Source: Chamaelirium japonicum (taxonomy: Eukaryota > Streptophyta > Magnoliopsida > Liliales > Melanthiaceae). Taken from it: a DNA stretch of 64,000 bases. The DNA lies in assembly GCA_947650365.1 (NCBI GenBank), contig OX393553.1:38171947-38235946 (forward strand). Reading direction: 5' to 3'. The position numbers and the translations under genes are program-made. The notes beneath the pieces were generated by a model. The model worked only from the letters and a program-made list of their open reading frames with translations. It was not told the DNA's origin and did not search any database. This document shows positions 37,849-50,218 of this stretch, in pieces (within the stretch, counting starts at the first letter, position 1; each line of letters begins with the position of its first letter).

Positions 37849-38634
37849 TATATTATTTACTTAAGATTGTCGGGTGTGGGTTCAAAAAAAATATGAAAGT
37901 GGTTTTAGGGAGCGATTTTGGCTCACCAAATATAGGTAAGCACTTAGTGAGGATCCTGGTGGGAGTTTTGGAGATGTGTGTATATTTTTTGAACTATTTA
38001 CTTGTACTTATCGGGAGGGGGTCCTGAGAAATTAAGGAGCGATTTTTGATCCCCAAATATAAGGAGTTTGGTAGAAATCCTAAAATACGGAGGCATATGA
38101 TGAGGCTTTTGAAGTAACAGATATCGATTTTGGCTATCCAAATGTAAGAAGTCTTGTAAATATCCCAAAATTATGGAAACACATGGTAGGGATCTTGAAG
38201 GTTATTTTAGGAAGGAGTGCTTGATTTGTATATAATTTACTTATACTTATAATGTGAGTGTCCTAAAAAAATAGGAAGCAATTTTTGTTTCCCAAATATA
38301 AGAAGTCTGATAGCGATATTAAATTAGGTTGGCACATATCGAGCCTCTTTGTAGGGTATTTTAAGGAGGAGTGCCTGTTTTGTATATAATTTACCTTTGA
38401 TTATCAAGTTGGGGTTCCTAAGAAAGTAGGGAAACATATGACAAGACACTTGGAGGGTGTTTATAGAAGGTATATTCGATTTATTTATAATTTAATTATG
38501 ATTATCAAGTTTAAGCCTTAAGAAATTGGGAGCAATTTTAGCTCCCCAAATATAGGGTGTCAAGTAACAATCCCAAAAGTAAGGAAATAATGGCGAGGCT
38601 TTTAGAGGGTATTTTTGGGATGAATGCCTGATTG
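37849..38634 (+). repeat. C-block HOR copy 1 (C2/C5 fusion, lacks C3-C4)
   Basis: Order is C1 (37849-37989), a C2/C5 fusion (37990-38228), C6 (38229-38382), C7 (38383-38483) and B (38484-38634), 786 bp in all. In the fusion, C2 sequence up to GAGGCTTTTGAAG passes into C5 sequence ATCGATTTTGGCTATCC near 38,113-38,122, deleting the rest of C2, C3, C4 and the start of C5. It directly follows the S at 37763. Confidence 0.85.
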
Positions 38635-40049
38635 TATATAATTTACTTATGGTTGTCGGGTGGGGATTCAAAAAACTATGGAATAGTTTTGGCTCCCTAA
38701 ATATACGGAGTCTTGTAGCAATCTCAAAAATAAAGAGACATATTGCAAGGCTCTTATAGGATGTTTTTGAGAGGAGTGCTTAATTTATATATAATTTAAT
38801 TATGATTTTATGGTGTTTTTGGGAGGTAATGGTGAGGCTCATTGAGGGGGTTTTTAGGAGGAATGCTTGATTGTATATAATTTACTTAAGGTTGTCGGGT
38901 GGGGGTTCAAAAAAAAGATGGAGCTGTATTGGATCCCAAAATATAGGAGTCTAGTAGCAATCCAAAAAATAAAGAGCATATTGTGAGGCTCTTAAAGGGT
39001 ATTTTAGAGAGGAGTGCTCGATTATATATAATTTACTTAAGATTATTGGGTGGGGGTTTAAAAAAAATATGGAGCGGTTTTGGCTCCTTAAATATAGGGA
39101 GTCTAGTAGCAATCCCAAAAATAGAGAGGCATATTGCGAGACTCTTAGAGGGTATTTTAGGAAGGAGTACTTAATTTATATATAATTTACTTATTATTTT
39201 AGGGTATTTTTGGGAGGCAATGACGAGGCTCTTATAGGGTGTTTTTGGGAGAAATGCTCGATTGTATATAATTTACTTAAGAATATCGAGTGGGGTACAA
39301 AAACAATATGGAGCAGTTTTGGCTCCCTAAATATAGGAAGTCTAGTAGCAATCCCAAAAGTAGAAAGCATATTGCGAGGCTCTTAGTGGGTGTTTTAGGG
39401 AGGAGTGCTCGATTATAAATAATTTACTTAAGGTTGTCGAGTGGGGGTTCAAAAAAAATATGGAGCGATTTTGGCTCCCTAAATATAGGAAGTCTAGTAG
39501 CAATCAAAAAAATATAGAGGCATATTGTGAGGCTTTTAGAGGGTGTTTTAGGGAGGAGTGCTTGATTTATATATAATTCTCTTATGATTTTAGGGTATTT
39601 TTGGGAGGCAATGGCAAGGCTCTTAGAGGGTGTTTTTGAAGGAATGCTTGATTGTATATAATTTACTTAAGGTTGTCGGGTGGGGGTTCAAAAAAAATAT
39701 GAAGCAATTTTGGCTTCCAAAATATAAGGAATTTAGTAGCAATCTCGAAACTAAAGAGCATATAGCGAGTCTCTTACAAGATGTTGTAAAGAGGAGTGCT
39801 CGATTGTATATATATTACATATGGTTGTTAGGTGGGGGTTCAAAAAAAATATATTACGGTTTGGCTCCCTAAATATAGGGAGTCTAGGAGCTAGCAATCC
39901 TAAAAATAGAGAGGCATATTGCGTAGCTCTTAGAGGTTGTTTTAGGGAGGAGTGCTTGACTTATATATAATTTACTTATGATTTTAGGATATTTTTGGGA
40001 GGCAATGGCGAGGATTTTAGCGTGTGTTTTTGGGAGGAATGCTCAATTA
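38635..40049 (+). repeat. A-A'-S trimers between C copies 1 and 2
   Basis: S modules begin at about 38788, 39179, 39570 and 39964, spaced 391, 391 and 394 bp. A single A' monomer separates B from the first S. Small oddity: TCTAGGAGCTAGCAATCC near 39,888, a 4-bp tandem slip. Confidence 0.88.
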
Positions 40050-41209
40050 AAAATAATTTACATAAAGTTATCGGGTGAGGGTTCAAAAAAAATATGGAAG
40101 CGATTTTAGGGAGCAATTTTGACTACCTAGATAGATAAAGCACTTAGTGAGGATCCTGGTGGGTATTTTGGGAAGAAGTGAATATTTTGTATATAATTTA
40201 CTTATACTTATTGGGTAATGGTCCTGAAAAATTAGGGAGCGATTTTGGCTTCCCAAATATAAGTAGTTTGGTAGAAATCCCAAAATTAGGAGGCATATGA
40301 TCAGAATTTTGAAGGGTGTTTAGGAAAGGAGTACTCAATTTATATATAATTTATTATAGGTTATCAGGTAGGGGCCCTGAGAAAATTGGGAGCGGTTTTG
40401 GTGCCCCAATTGTAGAAAGTCTGGTAGCAATCTTAAATATAGGAAAACACATTGCAAGTCCCTAGGAGGATGTTTTGGGGAGAATGTTTTATTTGTATAT
40501 AATTTACTTATGATTGACGGGTAGGGATCCTAAGAAAATAAAGAACTATTATGGCACTCTGAATATAAGATGTCTGGTAGCTATCCTAAAAATATGGACA
40601 CGCATTACAAGGCTCTTGGAGGGTGTTTAGGGTTAATTGCTCGATTTGTAAATTATTTTACTTACAGCTGTTGGGTGTGGGTCCTGAAAAAATAAAGATC
40701 GATTTTGGCTATCCAAATATATGGATTCTGGTAACAATCCCAAAAGTATGGAGATACATAGTGAGGATCTTGATGGTTATTTCGGAAAGAAATGCTTGAT
40801 TTGTATATAATTTACTTATAGTTGTCATGTGAGTTTTCTAAAAAAATAGGAGGCGATTTTGGTTCCCCAAATATAAGGAGTCTGGTAGAGATATTAAAAT
40901 AGGTTGGCACATATCGAACCTCATTTAAGGGTATTTTGAGGAGGAGTGCTCGATTTGTATATAATTTAATTTTGATTATCGGGTGGGGGGTCCTAAGAAA
41001 GTCGAGAAACATATGACAAGACTTTTGGAGGGTGTTTATAGAAGGAGTGCACGATTTGTATATAATTTATTTATGATTATCGGGTGAAAGTCTTGAGAAA
41101 TTAGGAACGATTTTGACTCCCCAAATATAGGGAGTCTAGTAGCGATCCAAAAAATAAAGAGACAATGGCGAGGCTATTATAGGGTGTTTTTGGGAGGAAT
41201 GTTTGATTA
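40050..41209 (+). repeat. C-block HOR copy 2 (complete)
   Basis: Full C1-C2-C3-C4-C5-C6-C7-B block of 1,160 bp, directly after the S at 39964. Its TATATAAT anchor has become AAAATAAT. Diagnostic pieces in order: AAGCACTTAGTGAGGATCC (C1), GCATATGATCAG (C2), GCCCCAATTGTAG (C3), GATTGACGGGTAGGGATCC (C4), TGTAAATTATTTTACTTAC (C4/C5 joint), GTAACAATCCC (C5), AAAATAGGTTGGCACATATC (C6), short C7, and B at 41059. Confidence 0.9.
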
Positions 41210-41601
41210 TAGATAATTTACTTAAGGTTGTCGGGTGGGGATTCAAAAAAATATATAAAGTGGTTTTGGCTTCCTAAATATAGGGAGTCTAGTAGCAGTT
41301 CCAAAAATAGAGACCATATTATGAGGCTCTTAGAGGGTGTTTTAGGGAAGAGTGCTCGATTGTATATAATTTACTTAAAGTTGTCGGGTAGGGGTTTAAA
41401 AAAATATGGAGTAGTTTTAGCTCCCAAGATATAAGAAGACCAGTAGCAATCCCAAAAATAGATAGGCATATTGCAAGGCTCTTAAAGGCTGTTTTAGGGA
41501 GGAGTGCTTAATTTATATATAATTTACTTATGATTTTAGGGTGTTTTTGGGAGGCAATGGCGTGGCTCTTAGAGGGTATTTTTGGAAGGAATGCTCGATT
41601 G
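41210..41601 (+). repeat. Single A-A'-S trimer between C copies 2 and 3
   Basis: Exactly one 392-bp trimer: two monomers and the S at 41516. This is the shortest spacer between C blocks in the window. Confidence 0.9.
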
Positions 41602-42702
41602 TATATAATTTACTTAAGGTTATAGGGTGGGGGTTCAAAAAAAATATAATAGCAGTTTTAGGGAACGATTTTGGATCCCCAAATATAGGGAAGCACTTAG
41701 TGAGGATCCTGGTGGATATTTTAGGGAGGAGTGCATAATTTGTATAAAATTTATTTATACTTATCGGGTGGGGGCCTTGAGTGATTAGGGAGCGATTTTG
41801 GGTCCCTAAATATAAGGAGTTTGGTAGAAATCTCAAAATAGGAAGGCATATGATAAGGCTTTTGAAAGGTGTTTAGGAGAGGAGTACTTAATTTATATAT
41901 AATTTATTTTAGATTATCCGGTGGGGGTCCTAAGAAAATAGGAATCGATTTTGGCACCCCAATTATAGATAGTCTGGTAGCAATTTTAAAAATAGCAAAG
42001 CACATTTCAAGTCCCATGGAGGATATTTTGGGGAGGATGTTTGATTTGTGTATAATTTAATTATGCTTGACGGGCAGGGATCCTAAGAAAATTGGGAACT
42101 ATTTTGGCACTCCAAATATAGGGAGTCTAGTAGTTATCCTAAAAATATAGAAGTTATACAGTTGTTGGGTGGGGTCCTAAAAAAATAAAGATCGATTTTG
42201 GCTACCCAAATGTAAGAAATCTGGTAACAATCCCAAAAGTAAAGAGACATGTGGTAAGGATCTTGAAGGTTATTTTTAAAAGGAGTGCTCGATTTGTTTA
42301 TAATTTACTTAGGGTTGTCGTGTGAGTTTTCTTAAAAAATAGGAATCGATTTTTGTTCCCCAAATATAAGGAGTCTGGTAGTTATATTAAAATAGGTTGG
42401 CATATATCGAGCCTCTTTATGGTGTATTTTTAAAAGGAGTGCTCGATTTGTATATAATTTACATTTGATTATCGGATAGGGGGTCCTAAAAAAGTAGGGA
42501 AGCACATGACGAGACTCTTGGAGGGTGTTTAAGGAAGAAGTGCTCAAATTATATATAATTTAGTTATGATTATTGGGTGGGAGACTTGAGAAATTAGGTG
42601 TGATTTTGACCCCCCAAATATAGGGAGTCTTATAGAAATCCCAAAAATAAGGAGGCAAGGGTGACGCTCTTAGAGGGTGATTTTCAGAAGAATGATCGAT
42701 TG
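41602..42702 (+). repeat. C-block HOR copy 3 (C4 shortened)
   Basis: C1 to C7 and B in order, 1,101 bp. C4 runs to CTAAAAATATAGAAG and is then joined to TTATACAGTTGTTGGGTGGG of C5 near 42,155, so about 59 bp of the C4 end, including the TGTAAATTATTTTAC joint, is missing. B is at 42552-42702. Confidence 0.88.
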
Positions 42703-43995
42703 TATATAATTTATATAAGGTTAACGGGTGGTGGTTCAAAAAAAATATGGAGCTTTTTGGCTCCCTAAATATAGGGAGTCTAGTAGCAATCCCAAAAATA
42801 GAAAGTATATTGAGAGGCTCTTAGAGAGTGTTTTAGGGAGGAGTGCTTGATTGTATATAATTTATTTAAAGTTGTCTGGTGGGAGTTCAAAAAAAATATG
42901 GAGCAGTAATGGCACCCTAAATATACTGAGTCTAGTAGCAATACTAAAAGGAGAGAGCATATTGCGAGGCTTTTAGAGGGTGTTTTAGGAAGGAGTGCTC
43001 AATTATATATAATTCACTTAAGGTTGTCGGGTGGGGGTTCAAAAAAATATATGGAGCAGTTTTTGCTCCCTAAATATAGGCAGTCTAGTGGTAATCCCAA
43101 AAATAGAGAGGCAATTGCGAGGCTCTTAGAGGGTGTTTTAGGAAGGAGTGCTTGATTTATATATAATTTACGTATGATTTTAGGATATTTTTAGAAGGCA
43201 ATGGAGAGGCTTTTAGAGGGTATTTTTAGGAGGAATGTTCGATTTTCTATAATTTACTTAAGGTTGTCGGGTGGTGGTTCAAAAAAAATATTGAGCGATT
43301 TTGGCTCCCTAAATATAGGGAGTCTAGTAGCAATCCCAAAAAATAGAGTGCATATTGCTAGGCTCTTAGTAGGTGTTTTAGGGAGTAGTGCTCGATTGTA
43401 TATAATTTACTTATGGTGGTCGGGTTGGGTTCAAAAAACATATGGAGTAGTTTTTTCTGCCTAAATATAGGGAGTCTAGTAGTAATCCCAAAAATAGAGA
43501 GCCATATTACAAGGTTCTTAGAGGGTGTTTTAGGGAGGAGTGCTTGATTTATATATAATTTACTTATCATTTTGTGGTGTTTTTGGGAGGCAATGGCGAG
43601 GCTCTTCGAGGGTGTTTTTAGGAGGAATGCTCGATTTTATATAATTTACTTAAAGTTGTCGGGTGGGGGTTCAAAAAAAATATGGAGCAATTTTGACTCG
43701 CTTAATATAGGGACTCTAGTAGCAATCCCAAAAATAAATAGCATATTGTGAGGCTCTTAGAGGGTGTTTTAGGAAGGAGTGCTCGATTATATATAATTTA
43801 CTTAAGATTTTAGCTCCATAAATATAGGAAGTCTAGTGGAAATCCCAAAAATAGAGAGGCATGTTGTGATGCTCTTAGAGGGTGTTTTAGAGGAGAAGTG
43901 CTTGATTTATATATAATTTACTTAATATTTTAGGGTATTTTTGGGAGGCAATGGTAAGGATTTTAGAGGGTATTTTCTTGAGGAATGCTCGATTG
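42703..43995 (+). repeat. A/A'/S monomers between C copies 3 and 4
   Basis: S modules begin at about 43160, 43552 and 43910. Three full monomers separate B from the first S, more than after any other C block. A deleted monomer is at 43790. Confidence 0.87.
43790..43909 (+). repeat. Deleted A' monomer (120 bp)
   Basis: ATTTACTTAAGATTTTAGC is joined to TCCATAAATATAGGAAG, so the G-rich block and A-tract are missing (about 34 bp). Confidence 0.8.
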
Positions 43996-45088
43996 TATGT
44001 AAATTACTTAAGGTTATTGGGTAGTGGTTCAAAAAAAGTATGGAAGTGGTTTTAGGGAGCGATTTTGGCTCCCCAAATATAGGGAAGCACTTAGTGAGTA
44101 TCCTGGTAGGTGTTTTGGGGAGGATTGTATATTTTCTATATAATTTACTTATAGTACTTATCGGGTGGGAGTCCTGTAAAATTAGGGAGTAATTTTGGGT
44201 CCTTAAATATAAGGAGTTTGGTTAAAATCCCAAAATAGGGAGGCATATGAGGAGGCTTTTGAAGGGTGTTTAGGAGATAAGTGCTCGATTTATATATAAT
44301 TTATTTTATATTTTCAGGTGGGGGTCCTGAGAAAATAGAGAGTGGTTTTGGCACCCTAATTGTCGAAAGTCTGGTAGCGATCTTAAAAATAGGAAAGCAT
44401 ATTGCAAGTCCCTTAGAGGATATTTTTGTGAGTTTTTGATTTGTGTATAATTTACTTATGATTGACGATTAGGGATCCTATAAAAACAGGGAACCATTAT
44501 GGCACTCCAAATATTGGGATTCTGGTAGCAATCCTAAAAATATAAAGGCATATTACAAGGCTCTTGGAGGGTGTTTAAGGATAATTGCTAAATTTATAAA
44601 TTATTTTACTTATGGTTATTGGATGGGGGACCTGAAGAAATAGAGATCGATTTTGGCTAGCCAAACGTAAGGAGTCTGGTAACGATCCAAAAACTTATGG
44701 TTATCGTGCGAGTGTCCTAAAAAAATAGGAAGCGATTTTGGTTCCCCAAATATAAGAAATCTGGTAGCGATATTAAAATAGATTGGCACATATCAAGCCT
44801 ATTTATAGGGTATTTTGAGAAAGAGTGCTCGATTTGTATATAATTTACTTTTGATTATCCGGTGGGGGGTCCTAGAAAAGTAGAAAAGCATATAATGGGA
44901 CTCTTAGAGGGTGTTTATGGAAGGAGTGCTCGATTTGTATATAAATTAGTTATGATTATCGAGTGAAAGCCTTCAAAAATTGGGAGCAATTTTGGCTCCC
45001 CAGATATAGGGAGTCTAGTAGTGATCCCAAAAATCAGGAGACAATGGCAAGACTCTTAGATGGTATTTTTTTGAGGAATGATCGATTG
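43996..45088 (+). repeat. C-block HOR copy 4 (C5/C6 shortened joint)
   Basis: C1 to C7 and B, 1,093 bp. C5 ends early: GTAACGATCCAAAAA is joined to CTTATGGTTATCGTGCGAG of C6 near 44,695, so the C5 tail and the next TATATAAT (about 66 bp) are absent. B is at 44938-45088. Confidence 0.88.
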
Positions 45089-45716
45089 TATATAATTTAC
45101 TTAAGGTTATCGAGTGGAGGTTTAAAAAAAATATGGAGTGGTTTTGCCTCCCTAAATATAGGGAGTCTAGTAGTAATCCCAAAAATAGAGAGGCATAATG
45201 CAAGACTCTTAGAGGGTGTTTTAGGGAGAAGTGCATAATTTATATATAATTTACTTATAATTTTTGGGTGTTTTTAGGAGGCAATACGAGGCTCTTAGAG
45301 GGTGTTCTAAGGAGGAATGCTCGATTGTATATAATTTACTTAAGGTTATCAGGTGGGGGTTAAAAAAATATGGAGTTGTTTTGGCTCCCTAAATATAGGG
45401 AGTCTAGTACCAATCCCAAAAATAGAGAGCATATTGCGAAGCTCTTAAAGGTTGTTTTAAAGAGGAGTGCTCAATTATATATAATTTACTTAAGGTTGTT
45501 GGGTGGGGGTTCAAAAAAAATATGGAGTGATTTTGGCTCCCTAAATATAGGGAGTCTAGTAGCAATCCCAAAAATAGAGAGGCATATTGCGTGGCTCTTA
45601 GAGGGTGTTTTAGGAAGGAATACTTAATTTATATTTAATTTATTTATAATTCTAGGATGTTTTTGGGAGGCAATGGCCAGACTCTTAGAGGGTGTTTTGA
45701 AAGAAATACTTGATTG

Positions 45717-46000
45717 TATATAATTTACTTAAGGTTGTCGGGTGGGGGTTCAAAAAAAATATGGAGCAGTTTTGACTCCTTAAATATAGAGAATCTAGTA
45801 GCTAGAGAGCATATGGTTAGGCTCTTACAGGGTGTTTTAGGGAGGAGTGCTCTATTGTATATAATTTATTTAATGTTGTCGGGTTGAAAATATGGAGCGG
45901 TTTTGGCTCCTTAAATAAAGGGAGTCAGAAGCAATCCCAAAAACAGAGTGGCATATTGCGAGGCTCTCAGAGGGTATTTTAGGGAGGAGTGCTTGATTTA
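45717..46000 (+). repeat. Two adjacent monomers with small deletions
   Basis: In the first (141 bp) GTCTAGTAGC is joined to TAGAGAGCATATGG. In the second (143 bp) GTCGGGTTG is joined to AAAATATGGAGC, removing most of the G-rich block and A-tract. Both are just before the S at 46001. Confidence 0.75.
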
Positions 46001-46396
46001 TATATAATTTGCTTATGATTTTAGGGTGTTTTCGGGAGTCAATGGTGAGGCTCTTAGAGGGTGTTTTTGGGAGGAATGCTCGATTGTATATAATTTACTT
46101 AAAGTTATCAGGTTGGGGTTCAGAAAAAATATAGAGCGGTTTTGGCTACCTAAATATAGGGAGTCTAGTTGCAATCCCATAAATAGATAGCACATTGCGA
46201 GGCTCTTAGAGGGTGTTTTAGGGAGTAGTGGTCGATTGTATATAATTTACTTAAGGATGTCGGGTAGCAGTTAAAACAAAATATGGAGTAGTTTTGGCTT
46301 CCTAAATATAGGGAGTCTAGTAGCAATCCAAAAAACAAAAAAAGAGGCATATTGCGAAGCTCTTTGAGGCTATTTTAGGGATGAGTGCTTGATTTA

Positions 46397-46474
46397 TATA
46401 TAATTTACTTATTATTTTAGTATTTTTTTGGGAGGCAATGGCGAGGCTCTTAGAAGGGGAGGAATGCTCGATTG
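46397..46474 (+). repeat. Shortened S module (78 bp) before C copy 5
   Basis: CTCTTAGAAGG is joined to GGAGGAATGC, losing GTGTTTTTG. Despite this the S-C1 adjacency is kept. Confidence 0.8.
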
Positions 46475-47633
46475 TATATAATTTACATAAGGTTGTCGGG
46501 TGGGTTTCAAAAAAAATATGGAAGCAGTTTTAGGGAGTGATTTTGCCTCCCCAAATATAGGGAAGCACTTATTGAGGATCCTGGTAGGTATTTTGGGATA
46601 GAGTGCATAATTTTTATATAATTTTCTTATACTTATCGTGGGAGTCCTGAGAAATTAGGGATCAATTTTTCCTCCCCTAATATTAGGAGTTTGTTAGAAA
46701 TCCCAAAATAGTGAGGCATATGCTGAGGCATTTGAAGGGTGATTAGGAGAGGAGTGCTCAATTTATATATAATTTATTTTAGATTGTCTGATGGGGGACT
46801 TAAGAAAATAGGGACCGGTTTTGGTGCCCCAATTATAGAAAGCCCGGTAGCGATCTTAAAAATAGGAAAGCACATTGCAATTCCCTTAGAGGATGTTTTG
46901 GGGAAGATGTTTTATTTGTGTATAATTTACTTATTATTGACGGGTAGGGATCCTAAGAAAATAAGAAACCATTTTGGCACTCCAAATGTAGGGAGTCTGG
47001 TAGCTATCCTAAAATTATGGAGGCACATTACGAGGCTCTTGGAGGTAGTTATAGGGATGACTTCTCGATTTGCAAATTATTTTACTTACGATTGTTGGGT
47101 GGGGGTCCAGAAAAAAAAAGAGATCGATTTTGGATACCCAAATGTAAGGAGTCTGTTAATGATCCCAAAAGTAGGGAGACATGTGGTGAGGATCTTAAAG
47201 GTTATTTTGATAAGGAGTGCTCGATTTGTATATAATTTACTTATAGTTATCGTGTGAGTGTCCTAAAAAAAAAGGAAGCGATTTTGGTTCACAAAATATA
47301 AAGAGTCTGGTAGCAAAATTAAAATAGGTTGGAAAATTTTGAGCCTCTTAGTAGTGTATTTTGAGCAGGAGTGATCAATTTGTATATAATTAAAATTTGA
47401 TTATCGAATGGGGGGTCCTAAGAAAATAGGGAAGCATATGGTGAGACTCTTGGAGGATATTTATGGAAGGGGTGCTTGATTTGAATATAATTTATTATGA
47501 TTATCGGGTGGGAGCCTTGAGAAATTACGAGTGATTTTGGCTCCCCAAATATAGGAAGTCTAGTAGCAATCCAAAAAATAAGGAGGCAATAAAGAGGCTC
47601 TTAGAGGGTATTTTTGGGAGGAATGGTCGATTG
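46475..47633 (+). repeat. C-block HOR copy 5 (complete)
   Basis: Full order C1 to C7 then B (47484-47633), 1,159 bp. C5 carries an enlarged A-run (GTCCAGAAAAAAAAAGAG) and AATGTAAGGAGTCTGTTAATG. C6 has GGTTGGAAAATTTTGAGCC in place of the usual GGCACATATC. Confidence 0.9.
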
Positions 47634-47872
47634 TATATAATTTACTTAAGGTTGATGGGTGGGGGCTCAAAAAGAATCTAGAGCAGTTTTGGCTCTCTAA
47701 ATTTAGAGCGTCTCGTAGCAATCCAAAAAATAGAGTGCATATTACGAGACCGCTAGAGGGTGTTTTAGGGAGGAGTGTTTGATTTATATATAATTTACTT
47801 ATAATTTTAGGATATTTTTGGGAGGTAATGGCGAGGCTCTTAGAGGGTGTGTTTGGGAGGAATGCTCGATTG

Positions 47873-48023
47873 TATATAATTTACTTAAGGTTGTTGGGTG
47901 GGAGTAAAAAAAAATATGGAGCTGTTTTGGCTCCCTAAATATAGGGAGTCTAGTAGCAATCCCAAAAATAAAGAGTATATTGCAAGGCTCTTAGAGGGTA
48001 TTTTAGGGAGGAGTGCTCGATTG
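47873..48023 (+). repeat. A monomer (exemplar)
   Basis: A 151-bp A monomer, first member of a trimer. It has TACTTAAGGTTGTTGGG, an A-tract, CTCCCTAAATATAGGGAG, GTAGCAATCCC and the TGCTCGATTG end. It has one base fewer than the 152-bp consensus in the G-rich/A-tract area. Confidence 0.9.
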
Positions 48024-48177
48024 TTTATAATTTACATAAGGTTGTCAAGTGAGGGTTCAAAAAAAATATGGAGCGGTTTTGGCTCCCTAAATATAGGGAG
48101 TCTAGTAGCAATCCCAAAAAAAGAGAGGCATATTGCGAGGCTCTTAGAGTGTGTTTTAGAGATGAGTGCTTGATTTA
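48024..48177 (+). repeat. A' monomer (exemplar)
   Basis: A 154-bp pre-S monomer. It differs from A by AGAGAGGCATATTGCGAGG (extra G before GCAT) and by the GTGCTTGATTTATATA end in place of GTGCTCGATTGTATA. With the following 86-bp S it makes a 240-bp pair. Confidence 0.9.
48083..48100. repeat. Dyad / inverted repeat in the monomer (exemplar)
   Basis: CTCCCTAAATATAGGGAG: two perfect 7-base arms (CTCCCTA / TAGGGAG) around AATA. One such dyad occurs in nearly every A and A' monomer, with arm mutations in a minority. S and C7 lack it, and in B and the C types the left arm usually reads CTCCCCA. Confidence 0.9.
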
Positions 48178-48263
48178 TATATAATTTACTTATGATTTTT
48201 GGGTGTTTTGGGGAGGCAATGGCGAGTTTTTTAGAGGTTGTTTTTGGGAGGAATGCTTGATTG
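48178..48263 (+). repeat. S module (exemplar, 86 bp)
   Basis: AT block, then TTATGATTTT, then two similar segments (GGTGTTTTGGGGAGGCAATG and GGTTGTTTTTGGGAGGAATG) flanking GGCGAG. Both the TTATGATT leader and the GGCAATGGCGAGGCTC tail match B, so S is best explained as a B monomer with about 65 bp of its middle removed. The dyad, G-rich block and A-tract are absent. Confidence 0.85.
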
Positions 48264-50218
48264 TATATAATTTGCATAAAGTTATCGGGTGGGGGTTCAA
48301 AAAAATATGGTGCAGTTTTGGCTCCCTAAATATTTGAGTCTAGTAGCAATCCAAAAAATAGAGAGCAAATTGCACGGCTCTTAGAGGGTGTTTTAGGGAT
48401 GAATGCTCGATTGTATATAATTTTAATAAAGTTGTCGGGTGGGGGTTCAAAAAAAATATGGAGCAGTTTTGGCTTCCAAAATAGAGAGTTTAGCAGCAAT
48501 CCCAAAAATAGAGAGACATATTGCGAGGCTGTTAGAGAGTATTTTAGGGAGGTGTGCTTGATTTATATATAATTTACTTATAATTTTATGATGTTTTTGG
48601 GAGGCAATGGTGAGGCTCTTAGAGGGTATTTTTGGGAGGAATGCTCGTTTATATATAATTTTCTTAAGGTTGTCGGGTGGGGGTTCAAAAAAAATATGGC
48701 ACAGTTTTAGCTCCCTAAATATAGGGAGTCTAGTAGATATCCCAAAAATAGATAGCATATTGCTAAGCCCTTAGAGGGTATTTTAGAGAGGAGTACTTGA
48801 TTGTATATAATTTACTTAAGGTTGTCGGGTGGAGGTTCAAAAAAAATATAGAGCAGTTTTGGCTACCAAAATATAGGGAATCTAGTAGCAATCCAAAAAA
48901 TAGAGAGGCATATTGTGAGGCTCTTAGAGGGTGTTTTAGTAAGGAGTGTTTGATTTATATATAATTTACTTATGATTTTAGGATAATTTTGGGAGGCAAT
49001 GGCGAGGCTCTTAGAGGGTGTTTTTAGGAGGAATGCTCGATTGTATATAATTTACTTAAGATTATCGGGTTGGGGTTCAAAAAAAATATAAAGCGGTTTT
49101 GGCTCCCTAAATATAGGGAGTCTAGTAGCAATCTGAAAAATAGAGAGTATATTGCGAGGCTCTTAGAGGGTGTTTTAGGGAGGAGTGCTCAATTGTATAT
49201 AATTTACTTAAGGTTGTCTAGTAGGGCTTCAAAAAAAATATGGAGCAGTTTTGCCTCCATAAATATAGCGAGTCTAGTAGTAATCCTAAAAAGAGATAGG
49301 CATATTACGAGGCTCTTTGAGGCTATTTTAGGGATGAGTGCTTGATTTATATATAATTTACTTATGATTTTAGAATGTTTTTTGGAGACAATGGCAAGGC
49401 TCTTAGAAGGTGTTTTTTGGAGGATTGCTCGATTATATATAATTTACTTATGGTTTTCAGGTGGGGGTTCAAAAAAGTATGGCACGGTTTTGGCTCCCTA
49501 AAGATCGGAAGTAAAGTAGTAAACCCAAAAATAGAGAGCATTTTGCGAGGCTCTAAGAGGGTATTTTAGGGAAGAGTGCTCGATTATTTATAACTTACTT
49601 AAGGTTGTCGAGTGAGTGTTCAAAAAAAATATGGAGTGGTTTTGCTTCACTAAATATATGAAGTCTAGAAGAAATTCCAAAAATAGGGAGGCATATTGCG
49701 AGGCTCTTAGAGGCTGTTTTAGGGATGACTGCATGATTTATATATAATTTACTTATGATTTTAGGGTATTTTTGGGAGGCAATAGCAAGGCTCTTAGAGG
49801 GTATTTTTTGGAGGAATGCTTGATTGCATATAATTTTCTTAAGGTTATCGGGTGGGGGTTCAAAAAAATATAGAGCAATTTTGGCTCCCTAAATTTAGGG
49901 AGTCGAGTAGCAATCCAAAAAATAGAGAGAATATTATGAGTCTCTTAGAGGATTTTTAAGGAGGTGTGCTCAATTGTATATAATTTACTTAAGGTTGTCG
50001 GGTGGGGGTTCAAAAAAAATATGGAGCAGTTTTGGCTCCCTAAATTTAAAGAGTCAAGTAGCAATCTCAAAAATAGAGAGGCATATTGCGATGCTCTTAG
50101 AGGGTGTTTAAGAAAGGAGTGCTAGAATTATATATATAATTTACTTATTAGGTTAGGGAGTTTTTGGGAGGCAATGGCGAAGATTTTAGAGAGTATTTTT
50201 TGGAGGAATGCTTGATTG

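Larger units (their letters stand above)
45089..46474 (+). repeat. A-A'-S trimers between C copies 4 and 5
   Basis: S modules begin at about 45243, 45632, 46001 and 46397. The monomers at 45717 and 45858 each lack about 11 bp, and the last S is shortened. Confidence 0.87.

Noticed and set aside
40050..41209. C block as an unrelated repeat family inserted into the array
   Set aside because: C1 to C7 align with the A monomer along their length (AT block, dyad region, GGTAGCAATCC-like and GGAGGAGTGCTCGATT-like parts), so they are diverged members of the same family.
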